Positions 1 through 5,598 of a DNA stretch of 5,598 bases are shown one piece after another. Source of the DNA: Pseudomonadales bacterium (GTDB lineage: Bacteria; Pseudomonadota; Gammaproteobacteria; Steroidobacterales; Steroidobacteraceae); NCBI GenBank assembly GCA_020442965.1, contig JAGRJB010000561.1:1-5598 (forward strand), in the 5' to 3' direction. A program made the translations under genes and the position numbers. Position 1 is the stretch's first letter, and every line of letters starts with the position of its first letter. The notes under the pieces are model-generated. The model saw only the letters and a list, made by a program, of their open reading frames with translations, was not told where the DNA came from and ran no database searches.

Positions 1-5
1 GGGAG
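1..5 (+). promoter_or_regulatory. Ribosome binding site of the DUF3617 gene
   Basis: GGGAG lies 7 nt upstream of the ATG at 13. It is a good Shine-Dalgarno match at normal spacing and supports that ATG as the start. Any promoter lies outside the window. Confidence 0.6.
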
Positions 6-12
6 CAATTCC

Positions 13-1095
13 ATGCGTTTCTATTACGGCGTCGGCCCCTGCGTCATTCTGGCCGCATTGATGAGTGCAGCTGCATTCGGCCAGGCGCCCGTATCGGGAG
101 AAAAATGGCGTCAGACCACCACCATGGAGATGGAAGGCATGTCGCTGCCGGGCAGAACCGACGAGGTCTGTGTACCGGCGGGCAAAGCGGCCGAGGCCCT
201 CGCGGGTCCGCAGGACGCGAACTGTTCAACCTATGACGTCAACCAAAGCGGCAACCGGCTGACGGCCAAAGTCCGCTGTACCGGCAAGGACGCCATGGAA
301 GGCACGCTGGAACAGGTCATCGACGGACCCGACCGGTACCGCAGCACCATGAAAATGCGCTCGGCCGACGGCGAAATGACCCTGCGCGTTGCGAGCGCAA
401 AGCTTCCCGGCGCCTGCGACGCGACGGCCGCGGAACGGCGCGTCAAGGCGCTGATGGCGAAAGCGCAGCAAGAGACCGACAAGAACCTCGCCGCGCAGTG
501 CCGCAGCTCGGCGGACGAGATCAAGTCGAAGCCCGCAAGCGTCGTGGGCGGCTCACGGATGTTCTTTCCCAGTAGCAAGGGCGACGCGCCCATCTGCAAC
601 GATGCGAGCCAGAGGGCGGCTGCCTGCGCAGCGCTTGGCACCCGCCAGGGGTTCGCGGCGAGTCGCCGCAACGAGGCGATCAGCGTGCAGCAAGGTTACG
701 GCCTGGAACGACTGCTGAAACTATGTTCGCTCGGCAGCGTCGAGGCGCTGCGAACCAAACTCGTGGCCGAAGCAGAGCAGGAAGGCGATTGGGATTTCTT
801 GCGTGCCGAAGCGCCACAGCTGGTCGATTCGCTGGTCAAACGTGAGTGCGCGGGTCGTCGCTATTCAAGGGACATCGCGCCGCGCTATCGGACGCTCTGC
901 AGCTCCGCGGCAACTGCGGCGGCCGAACCACCTGATTCAGGTGCAGCCGCCGTTGCAGGCGGTAGTGACGCCGCCGCCACGGAACCCAGCGCATCCGCAA
1001 CGACACCCGATCAACCACCCGGCGCAGTCGGCAAAGCCAAGGACGTCACGCAAAAAGCCAAGAAAGCGCTGCGAGGCATTTTCGGCGGCGGGTGA
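13..1095 (+). CDS. Exported DUF3617 domain-containing protein
   Basis: A 360-residue protein of unknown function. Residues 1-24 look like a Sec signal peptide: Arg2, a hydrophobic core at about 9-22, and likely cleavage near Ala-Phe-Gly-Gln, so the product should be periplasmic. Residues about 30-136 match the DUF3617 pattern as I know it: a KWRQTTTMEMEGM start (the family's 'G.W..t..m.m.gm'), a Cys in EVCVP (C53), then NCSTYDV, VRCTG and a strand-rich stretch ending in a Cys (C135). Residues 140-297 form a mostly helical extension with further Cys at 163, 195, 205, 238, 279 and 296; an even Cys count in a periplasmic protein suggests disulfides, but this is inference. Residues 298-340 are Ala/Pro/Ser-rich and look disordered. 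The tail at 341-360 is Lys/Arg-rich and could form an amphipathic helix. The start is supported by GGGAG 7 nt upstream. The gene runs in the same direction as the carboxypeptidase gene, 72 bp away. DUF3617 assignment is fairly sure; function is unknown. Confidence 0.8.
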   Translation: MRFYYGVGPCVILAALMSAAAFGQAPVSGEKWRQTTTMEMEGMSLPGRTDEVCVPAGKAAEALAGPQDANCSTYDVNQSGNRLTAKVRCTGKDAMEGTLEQVIDGPDRYRSTMKMRSADGEMTLRVASAKLPGACDATAAERRVKALMAKAQQETDKNLAAQCRSSADEIKSKPASVVGGSRMFFPSSKGDAPICNDASQRAAACAALGTRQGFAASRRNEAISVQQGYGLERLLKLCSLGSVEALRTKLVAEAEQEGDWDFLRAEAPQLVDSLVKRECAGRRYSRDIAPRYRTLCSSAATAAAEPPDSGAAAVAGGSDAAATEPSASATTPDQPPGAVGKAKDVTQKAKKALRGIFGGG

Positions 1096-1106
1096 GTTTA
1101 TCGCGC

Positions 1107-1133
1107 GTGCCGCGTGTTGCCTGAGCACGGCAC
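1107..1133 (+). repeat. Imperfect inverted repeat in the gap before the carboxypeptidase gene
   Basis: GTGCCG (1107-1112) is the exact reverse complement of CGGCAC (1128-1133). An alternative fold pairs 1107-1111 with 1129-1133 and 1114-1116 with 1126-1128. No T-run follows on the plus strand, so it does not look like an intrinsic terminator. It may be a weak mRNA hairpin in the spacer, or chance in G+C-rich DNA. It would overlap the alternative GTG start at 1114. Confidence 0.3.
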
Positions 1134-1167
1134 AACCCATTGGCGGCGCTGCGCCCCGCACCGGATC

Positions 1168-1989
1168 ATGCGCGCCCTGGCCGCGACGGCGCTGCTGGCG
1201 ACCGCCGCGTTCAATGCGACCGCCGCGCAAGATCGCTATCCGCGCGCGGCCGCCGCCTATGCGGTGGTCGTCGATGGCAGGCTAGTCTGGGCGCGCGCAC
1301 TCGATACACCCCGAGCGCCGGCGTCGCTCGCCAAGTTGTTGAGCGCGCTCGTCCTGCTCGACGAGCATGTCGATCCCGCGGCAATCGTAACGGTCAATCG
1401 AATCGCTGCCAGCACCATCGGCACGCGCGCCGGGTTGCGCACTGGCGAAGCGCTCACGTTCGGCGACGCACTGACCGCGATGCTGGTGAGTTCAGCCAAC
1501 GATGCCTGCCTGGCACTGGTCTACCACGTCGCGCCCGATGTAGCGACGTTCGTCGCGCGAATGAACAAGCGAGCAAGCGAGCTCGGCATGGCAGCGTCCC
1601 ACTTCCTGCAGCCTTGCGGCCTCGATGTCGACGGGCAGCAGACCACGGCACGCGATCTACTGCGCTTGGCTGGCGCCGCGATTGCAGCGCCGGAAATTGC
1701 GGCTCGCGCGCAACTCGAGCACGCGAGCATCGGCACGGTCTCGGGTCGACGCATTGAACTCGCCGCCAGCAATCTGTTGTTAGGTCGGGAAGCGGGCGTG
1801 CTGGGGCTCAAGAGCGGGTTCACGAATCGGGCCGGCAAGTGTCTGATCGCTTTTGCACAGCGAGGTGAGCACCGCGTCTGGCTCGTGCTGCTCGATGCGC
1901 CTGATCGCTGGTGGTTGGCCGCCGGCCTGCTGGATGAAGCGTTCAAGCTTGCCGAGGCCGGCATGGACTTGCCGGCGATTGCGCCGTGA
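1168..1989 (+). CDS. D-alanyl-D-alanine carboxypeptidase, S11 family, short exported form
   Basis: Serine peptidase of the penicillin-binding-protein fold. The family removes the terminal D-Ala from peptidoglycan stem peptides (carboxypeptidase) or cuts D-Ala cross-links (endopeptidase) in the periplasm. All three catalytic motifs are visible, numbered from the ATG at 1168: SLAK (nucleophile S53, K56), SAN (S109-N111, in SSANDACLAL) and KSG (K215-G217, in LKSGFTNRAGKCL), with Ser where KTG is usual. TTARDLLRLA (159-168) matches the conserved 'sTA.Dla.la' stretch. Residues 1-21 are a plausible signal peptide ending NATAA. At 273 residues it carries only the catalytic domain. It lacks the C-terminal beta domain and amphipathic anchor of PBP5/DacA-type enzymes (about 400 residues), so it is nearer PBP7/PbpG in size and may be soluble. 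An in-frame GTG at 1114 would add 18 residues; I prefer 1168 because it starts directly at a signal peptide, although neither site has a clear Shine-Dalgarno. Its TGA overlaps the next start. Family is near certain; carboxypeptidase versus endopeptidase is open. Confidence 0.9.
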   Translation: MRALAATALLATAAFNATAAQDRYPRAAAAYAVVVDGRLVWARALDTPRAPASLAKLLSALVLLDEHVDPAAIVTVNRIAASTIGTRAGLRTGEALTFGDALTAMLVSSANDACLALVYHVAPDVATFVARMNKRASELGMAASHFLQPCGLDVDGQQTTARDLLRLAGAAIAAPEIAARAQLEHASIGTVSGRRIELAASNLLLGREAGVLGLKSGFTNRAGKCLIAFAQRGEHRVWLVLLDAPDRWWLAAGLLDEAFKLAEAGMDLPAIAP

Positions 1990-3431
1990 CCCGCAAGGAC
2001 ACTCTGGTTGCTGTGTGCCTTGCGCTACTCACCCTGGCGGTGTGGGCGCCCGGCTTGGGCGGCGGCTTTCAGTTCGATGACTGGAATGTCATCGTCAATG
2101 AACCGCAGGTGCAGTCGCTGCATGCCTGGTGGCACTCGATGCCCGGTATTCGCCCCGTGCTGAAACTGACGTATGCGCTGAACAACGAGTGGGGTAGCGG
2201 CGCGGTCGGCTTTCGCGCGGTCAACATCGTGCTGCATATCGCTAACACGGTACTGGTGCTCTGGATTCTGCTGGCGTTCGCTCGGCAGCGACTCACATCC
2301 GACGATCCGGCGACGACCGCGATTCACGGCCGGCTCGCGGCGGCGATCGCGGCGCTGCTCTTCGCGTTGCATCCGGTACAGAGCGACGCCGTGAGCTACA
2401 TCTCTGGGCGATCGAGCGTACTGAGCGCCTTCTTTTCCTTGCTGGCTCTGTGGCTGTGGCAACGACGAGCGCTCCGCGTCGCGAGCGAGCCGCTGCTGCG
2501 GCGCTGGCGCATCAACTGGCCCGCCTTGCTCGCGTTCGCACTGGCGCTCGGCTCAAAGGAGAGCGCGCTCGCGTTGCCGTTCGCGCTCGCACTGATGTGG
2601 TACGCCGCGCGTCCTGCTGAACGGCAAGCCGGCGGACAGCCGTTCGCCGAGCTGGGCCGCATCATGGCCCCCTTCATGCTGCTGACCGCGTTCGCAGTTG
2701 TCGCGGCAGCCGCGACCACCCCGTATCCTCGACTGATCGCGCTCGCCAGTGAAGGGCGCAGTCTGAGCGGCAACTTGCTCACTCAGGCCAATGGTGTGAG
2801 TTACTTGCTCGGCCAAATCTTGCTCATTCGACCGGCAAATGCAGATCCGGCGCTGCCGTACGTAGCGAGCCTCAACCTGCCCACCGCGCTACGTGGCGCG
2901 ATGCTGCTGACGATCATGGTGATGGGCTGGCGCCTGCTGCGGCGGCACCCGGCCGTCGCATTCGGCGTGCTGTGGTTTTTCGTCTGGCTCGCGCCCACTA
3001 ACAGCTTCCTGCCACGGCTTGACGCCGTCTTCGATCGCCAGGTCTATGTTGCGATGATCGGTCCGGCCTGGTTGTTGGGATGGGGGATCGCAAGCCTCGC
3101 GGCAAGACCGCTGCGGGGTGTGGCGGTTGCGGCTGTCGCCACGCTTGCGGCTTATCTGGGCACACAGACCTTATCGCGGCACGCCGTGTACGCGGATGAA
3201 ATATCGTTCTGGCGAGACGTGACGCTGAAGAGCCCGAACAGTTCGCGCGCGGCTAACAACCTGGCGATGGCCTATGCTTCTGCCTGCCGCGAGCAGGAAG
3301 CACTGGCGGAGTTCGCACGCGCCGCGCGGCTCGATCCGGCCGACCCCTACGCACCGATCAACCGAGCGCTGCTACAGCGCGGCGAGCTGCCATTGAGCGG
3401 CACGCCCTGTGAGCGCCGCGAGATCAGGTGA
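1986..3431 (+). CDS. Polytopic membrane protein with C-terminal TPR, TMTC/GT-C glycosyltransferase-like
   Basis: A 481-residue protein with many hydrophobic segments (about 6-22, 78-98, 115-130, 143-159, 178-206, 226-243, 302-316, 323-337, 353-372, 378-392), so it sits in the cytoplasmic membrane. The first external loop has FDDWN with D31-D32, placed like the acidic pair of GT-C lipid-linked-sugar transferases. It is followed by a stretch (about 54-90) resembling TMTC-type proteins: RPVLKLTYALN, FRAVNIVLHIANTVLV. Further family-like blocks are LLFALHPVQSDAVSYISGRS (124-143), LGSKESALALP (188-198) and WLAPTNSFLPRLDAVFDRQV (334-353). Residues about 406-453 are soluble: a FWRDVTLKSPNSSRAANN lead-in, then one TPR (NLAMAY...EALAEFARAARLDP). 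TMTC proteins normally carry many TPRs; here there is one. The GTG start overlaps the carboxypeptidase stop in GTGA, with no separate Shine-Dalgarno, implying translational coupling. The 3' end overlaps the opposite-strand phosphotransferase gene by 8 bp. Sugar transfer to exported proteins or lipids is an inference; donor and acceptor are unknown. Confidence 0.8.
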   Translation: MTRKDTLVAVCLALLTLAVWAPGLGGGFQFDDWNVIVNEPQVQSLHAWWHSMPGIRPVLKLTYALNNEWGSGAVGFRAVNIVLHIANTVLVLWILLAFARQRLTSDDPATTAIHGRLAAAIAALLFALHPVQSDAVSYISGRSSVLSAFFSLLALWLWQRRALRVASEPLLRRWRINWPALLAFALALGSKESALALPFALALMWYAARPAERQAGGQPFAELGRIMAPFMLLTAFAVVAAAATTPYPRLIALASEGRSLSGNLLTQANGVSYLLGQILLIRPANADPALPYVASLNLPTALRGAMLLTIMVMGWRLLRRHPAVAFGVLWFFVWLAPTNSFLPRLDAVFDRQVYVAMIGPAWLLGWGIASLAARPLRGVAVAAVATLAAYLGTQTLSRHAVYADEISFWRDVTLKSPNSSRAANNLAMAYASACREQEALAEFARAARLDPADPYAPINRALLQRGELPLSGTPCERREIR

Positions 3432-4395
3432 TGCCGAGGGCATGCAGATCACGCGCAAGCACGACCATGAAACGTGCTTCGTCCTCGAACCCGGACACGG
3501 GCCCGATCCGATCGATATAGGCTGCATAGCTCGCGTGCAGGTAGAGGTCGCGCGCCAGCAGCAACATCGGTAACGCGGCCCGCTCTGCGTCGGCCAACGG
3601 CCGAACTACCTGATAGCCTGCCAGGAACTGCGCGTCGATCTCCGCCGCGAGATCATCGAAGCGACTGCGCCACGCGAACGTGACGATATCCATGGCGAGG
3701 CAATCGATCCCGCAGTCGTCGAAATCGACCGCGGCGAGAGCACCGCCAGCGCTCTGCATCAGGTTGGCGTACTGGAAGTCGCCGTGCGTTGGCCCGCGCG
3801 GCAGGCCGTGGCCGGAACCGGCCGCAAACCACTGCTGCACCACGGCGAATCCCTGATCGAACAGGTCGCGCCCGGCCGTGCCGAGCGGCAACAAGGCATC
3901 GACGTAAGACAGCTTGCGCTCGATCCGCCCGACGGTGTCAATCAACTTCGGCTCGGCCGAGCGAAACCCGTGGGCCCGCTCATGCAGTCGCGCTAACAAC
4001 ATACCGGCTGCCCGCGCGTCCTGCGGCGACAAGCTGTGATCGAGCGCTCTGCCTTCGACCCATGTCTGCAACACGATTCGTCGCTCACCTTCGGGTGCCA
4101 CGACCGAGAAGTGCAAACTCCCGTCGGCCAGTGGGATCGGCGCGGGCACCGGCATGCCGCCCCCGGCCAGGTGGCGCAGGAGCTCGAGTTCAAACGTTGC
4201 TTCACTCGCCGAGCGATGGTTAGCCCGCGCCACGCGCAACACGCGGCGTTGGTCGCTGAATTGCAGCGCGTAGAGATCGTTGCTGCCGCGCGAGATCAGG
4301 CGACACGACTGCGGCGGCCCGAGGTCGTAGCGCTCAGCGACAGCACGCGCCAATGCCTGGGCGTCGAGGGTCGAGTGACTGACCGGAAACGTCAT
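3424..4395 (-). CDS. APH-type phosphotransferase (homoserine-kinase/choline-kinase-like fold)
   Basis: A 323-residue, probably cytosolic kinase of the aminoglycoside/choline/homoserine kinase-like superfamily. The N-lobe has a nucleotide-loop-like SRGSNDLYAL (35-44) and RRVLRVAR (50-57), where the ATP-contacting Lys of most kinases appears as Arg54; this is common in such small-molecule kinases. A hinge-like VLQTWVEGRAL follows at 108-118. The catalytic loop is HGDFQYANLM (H204, D206 as base, N211), and VDFDDCG (D224, D226, D227) is the metal-binding DFD-type motif. DLYLHASYAAYIDRIG near the C-terminus is typical of the helical C-lobe. This family acts on small molecules (amino alcohols, amino acids, sugars, antibiotics) or, as in SrkA/YihE, on proteins; the sequence does not decide which. 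A GGAG lies 10 nt upstream on its own strand (4406-4409). It is divergent from the VOC gene and overlaps the membrane-protein gene at its 3' end by 8 bp. There is no evidence for a resistance role. Confidence 0.88.
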   Translation of the reverse strand: MTFPVSHSTLDAQALARAVAERYDLGPPQSCRLISRGSNDLYALQFSDQRRVLRVARANHRSASEATFELELLRHLAGGGMPVPAPIPLADGSLHFSVVAPEGERRIVLQTWVEGRALDHSLSPQDARAAGMLLARLHERAHGFRSAEPKLIDTVGRIERKLSYVDALLPLGTAGRDLFDQGFAVVQQWFAAGSGHGLPRGPTHGDFQYANLMQSAGGALAAVDFDDCGIDCLAMDIVTFAWRSRFDDLAAEIDAQFLAGYQVVRPLADAERAALPMLLLARDLYLHASYAAYIDRIGPVSGFEDEARFMVVLARDLHALGIT

Positions 4396-4405
4396 CGATA
4401 CGAAT

Positions 4406-4409
4406 CTCC
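4406..4409 (-). promoter_or_regulatory. Ribosome binding site of the phosphotransferase gene
   Basis: On the minus strand this reads GGAG, 10 nt before the ATG at 4395-4393. It is slightly long in spacing but the only Shine-Dalgarno-like stretch nearby, and it supports that start. Confidence 0.45.
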
Positions 4410-4413
4410 GCAG

Positions 4414-4459
4414 CGCCAGCAGTGGTCATGCTGGGGGGCGCAGTGCGACACTGCTGGCG
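4414..4459. repeat. Perfect 11-bp inverted repeat with a competing inner hairpin, in a divergent intergenic region
   Basis: CGCCAGCAGTG (4414-4424) is the exact reverse complement of CACTGCTGGCG (4449-4459), with a 24-nt spacer. A second copy of the GCAGTG core (4440-4445) can pair with CACTGC (4449-4454) around a CGA loop, using the same right arm, so the two folds are mutually exclusive. The element nearly fills the 63 bp between the divergent phosphotransferase and VOC starts, and its last base is the first base of the proposed VOC GTG. It could be an operator with three half-sites (GCAGTG twice direct, once inverted) serving both genes, or an mRNA structure controlling the VOC start. The repeat is seen directly; the function is inference. 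Confidence 0.55.
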
Positions 4460-5496
4460 TGGTTGAGTCCGAGATTACAACAACGGGCGTCGTCGACATT
4501 GGGATCGGCGTCCCTGACCTCGCAACGGCGGTGCATCACTGGCAGCAGTTCGGCTACCAGGCTCGCGAGGAAGGCGCACTCGCGCGTTCGCAGTGCGCGC
4601 GATTGTATGGCGTCGCGACTGCGCTGCGCGCCGTGCGGATGTCGCACGGCGACGCCGATCGCGGCCTGATCCGCCTGATGCAATGGGACCAGGCCGGTGG
4701 GCCCGGGCTTGCCATGGCGCCACTGCGGACACCGGGCAATCGCTGGTCGGTCCAGCGGACCGATAGTCTGTTGACCGCACTCGCGCATGCCGAGGTACTG
4801 AGGCAGCAGGGCCAGCCCGTCAGCGTGGTAGGCCCCATCATCAATGCGCGCTCGGTCATTCCGATGCGCGAGCAACGGCCGTTCGCCGCGACCATGCCGA
4901 TCGCGTGGAACTTGCAGATATTCCGGCCGCACTACCAACAAGTGCTGATGCAGCGCGATCACATCGATGTATCGCGGCTCGGCCGTATCGCCGAGCGGAG
5001 CCTGTTTCGAGCCAGCGAAGTGTGTCACGTCGCCGCCGTGATCGCCACGCGCTCACTCGCGCTCTTCGATTTCTACGACCATGTCCTGGGGTTCGTGCGC
5101 ACCACCCAGCGACGCTTCGAATTCGACCCGGAATCGCCCGCCAGTGTGATGTTCGGACTTGAGCCTGGCGAGGCCTTCACAGAGATCGATTTCGACGACG
5201 CGGCCGCCGCTAACGACTCCGCGCGCGCGCTGAGTGGTCGACTGCGGATTTTCGCGCTCGAGCCGCGCACGCCCGCCGCGCCGCCGATCGATGCCGCGCC
5301 GGGGCAGCTCGGCTATTCGCTCTATGCGATCGAAACCAACGAGCTTGAGCGACTACGGCACAAGGTTGCGGCGTCGGGTGCCACGCAGGTCTCGCCGATA
5401 CTCGTCGATGAGTTCGCGCGACCGGCGTTTTCGTTCCGTGCGCCCGACGGGTATTTCTGGTCGGCGAGCCGTGGAACCAGTGTTAGTTCAGCTTGA
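4459..5496 (+). CDS. Two-domain VOC (glyoxalase/bleomycin-resistance/dioxygenase fold) protein
   Basis: A 345-residue, probably cytosolic protein. The first VOC half starts with [23 protein letters not shown] (about 11-33), the beta-alpha opening of the fold. The second starts with [26 protein letters not shown] (187-212) and ends in [12 protein letters not shown] (285-296) and [14 protein letters not shown] (324-337), like the usual '.PDGn..El' end. VOC proteins include lyases, dioxygenases, epimerases and binding proteins; nothing here picks one. The usual first metal ligand His is Asp13 in half one but His190 in half two, and the usual C-terminal Glu is Ser335, so metal binding may be changed or lost. 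The reading frame is open back to 4036, but that stretch is antisense to the phosphotransferase and has no VOC character. GTG 4459 is the only start codon I find between the divergent gene and the domain; it has no clear Shine-Dalgarno (a G-run at 4433-4438 is 20 nt away). The 3' end overlaps rpsJ by 14 bp on the other strand. The fold is fairly sure; the exact start is not. Confidence 0.78.
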   Translation: MVESEITTTGVVDIGIGVPDLATAVHHWQQFGYQAREEGALARSQCARLYGVATALRAVRMSHGDADRGLIRLMQWDQAGGPGLAMAPLRTPGNRWSVQRTDSLLTALAHAEVLRQQGQPVSVVGPIINARSVIPMREQRPFAATMPIAWNLQIFRPHYQQVLMQRDHIDVSRLGRIAERSLFRASEVCHVAAVIATRSLALFDFYDHVLGFVRTTQRRFEFDPESPASVMFGLEPGEAFTEIDFDDAAAANDSARALSGRLRIFALEPRTPAAPPIDAAPGQLGYSLYAIETNELERLRHKVAASGATQVSPILVDEFARPAFSFRAPDGYFWSASRGTSVSSA

Positions 5497-5598
5497 GCTG
5501 GACGTCCACACCGGCCGGTAGTTCCAACTTCATCAACGCATCGACCGTTTTGTCAGTCGGATTGACGATTTCCATCAGCCGCTTGTGCGTGCGGATCT
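5483..5598 (-). CDS. rpsJ: 30S ribosomal protein S10, C-terminal part (cut by window end)
   Basis: The minus strand gives 37 codons and a TAA stop (5485-5483), running off the window edge. The peptide begins [16 protein letters not shown] and continues [21 protein letters not shown]. It aligns without gaps to the end of E. coli S10 (IRTHLRLVDIVEPTEK, TVDALMRLDLAAGVDVQ), with mostly conservative differences. About two thirds of the usual ~103 residues lie outside the window. S10 is part of the 30S head and, as NusE, also takes part in transcription antitermination. It is too short for the usual length cut-offs, but the match is unmistakable. Downstream on its strand there is no rplC; instead the convergent VOC gene overlaps its last codons. 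So rpsJ seems to be the last gene of its operon here, or the copy or locus is rearranged. Confidence 0.95.
   Translation of the reverse strand, partial: IRTHKRLMEIVNPTDKTVDALMKLELPAGVDVQLKLN

Noticed and set aside
1114..1167. GTG start giving an 18-residue longer carboxypeptidase
   Set aside because: No suitably spaced Shine-Dalgarno, and it would put a long, Arg/His-rich leader before a signal peptide that begins naturally at 1168. It cannot be fully excluded.
3424..4395. Aminoglycoside resistance gene
   Set aside because: The APH fold motifs are shared by many housekeeping small-molecule kinases, and nothing in the context (no mobile element or other resistance gene) points to resistance.
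4036..4458. Upstream open extension of the VOC reading frame, making a 486-residue protein
   Set aside because: It lies antisense over the kinase gene, has no recognisable VOC or other domain, and its composition is that of a shadow frame. The domain begins only after about 4485.
4396..4500. Sigma70-like promoter boxes for the divergent genes
   Set aside because: Only weak partial -10 matches on either strand, with no properly spaced -35 partner.
4426..5028. Long minus-strand open frame of about 200 codons opposite the VOC gene
   Set aside because: No family resemblance and a composition typical of the antisense of G+C-rich coding DNA; the plus-strand VOC motifs explain the region.
5457..5480. 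Hairpin with CTGGT/ACCAG arms and an inner CGG/CCG stem, near the rpsJ and VOC 3' ends
   Set aside because: Short, bulged, inside the VOC coding region and followed by no T-run on the minus strand, so it does not support a terminator.
5489..5500. CAGCT-TG-AGCTG palindrome over the VOC stop
   Set aside because: A 5-bp stem with a 2-nt loop within coding sequence; S10 codon constraints explain it better than function.

Overview
This is a G+C-rich bacterial chromosomal segment, tightly packed with genes. The best taxonomic clue is the last ~116 bases. Read on the minus strand, they encode the C-terminal 37 residues of ribosomal protein S10 (core [17 protein letters not shown], ending LKLN). That wording fits Proteobacteria, and from memory is closest to beta- or gammaproteobacterial S10. 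GTG starts, four-base stop/start overlap and frequent gcg/cgc codons agree with a high-G+C proteobacterium. The genus cannot be named from this window.

Layout: (1) 13-1095 (+) is an exported DUF3617-type protein with a Cys-containing extension and an Ala/Pro-rich cationic tail. (2) 1168-1989 (+) is a short exported penicillin-binding-protein-type serine D-Ala-D-Ala carboxypeptidase (S11 family; SLAK, SAN and KSG motifs). (3) 1986-3431 (+) is a polytopic membrane protein with one TPR at its C-terminus, resembling the TMTC/GT-C glycosyltransferase-like family; its GTG start overlaps the stop of gene 2. (4) 3424-4395 (-) is an APH/choline-kinase-fold phosphotransferase, convergent with gene 3 and overlapping it by 8 bp. 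(5) 4459-5496 (+) is a two-domain VOC (glyoxalase/dioxygenase-fold) protein, divergent from gene 4. (6) 5483-5598 (-) is the 3' end of rpsJ, convergent with gene 5 and overlapping it by 14 bp.

Genes 1-3 run in one direction and all act at or outside the cytoplasmic membrane. Genes 2 and 3 are almost certainly translationally coupled, which suggests an envelope-related unit, though no shared pathway can be proved. Genes 4 and 5 are probably cytosolic and share a 63-bp divergent intergenic region. That region holds a perfect 11-bp inverted repeat and a competing 6-bp hairpin, the clearest regulatory-looking structure here.

I see no tRNA or rRNA gene, CRISPR array, insertion sequence or phage gene. 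No clear new multi-gene system is visible. The main oddities are the rpsJ neighbourhood (no rplC downstream), the nested inverted repeats between genes 4 and 5, and the VOC protein with altered metal-ligand positions.
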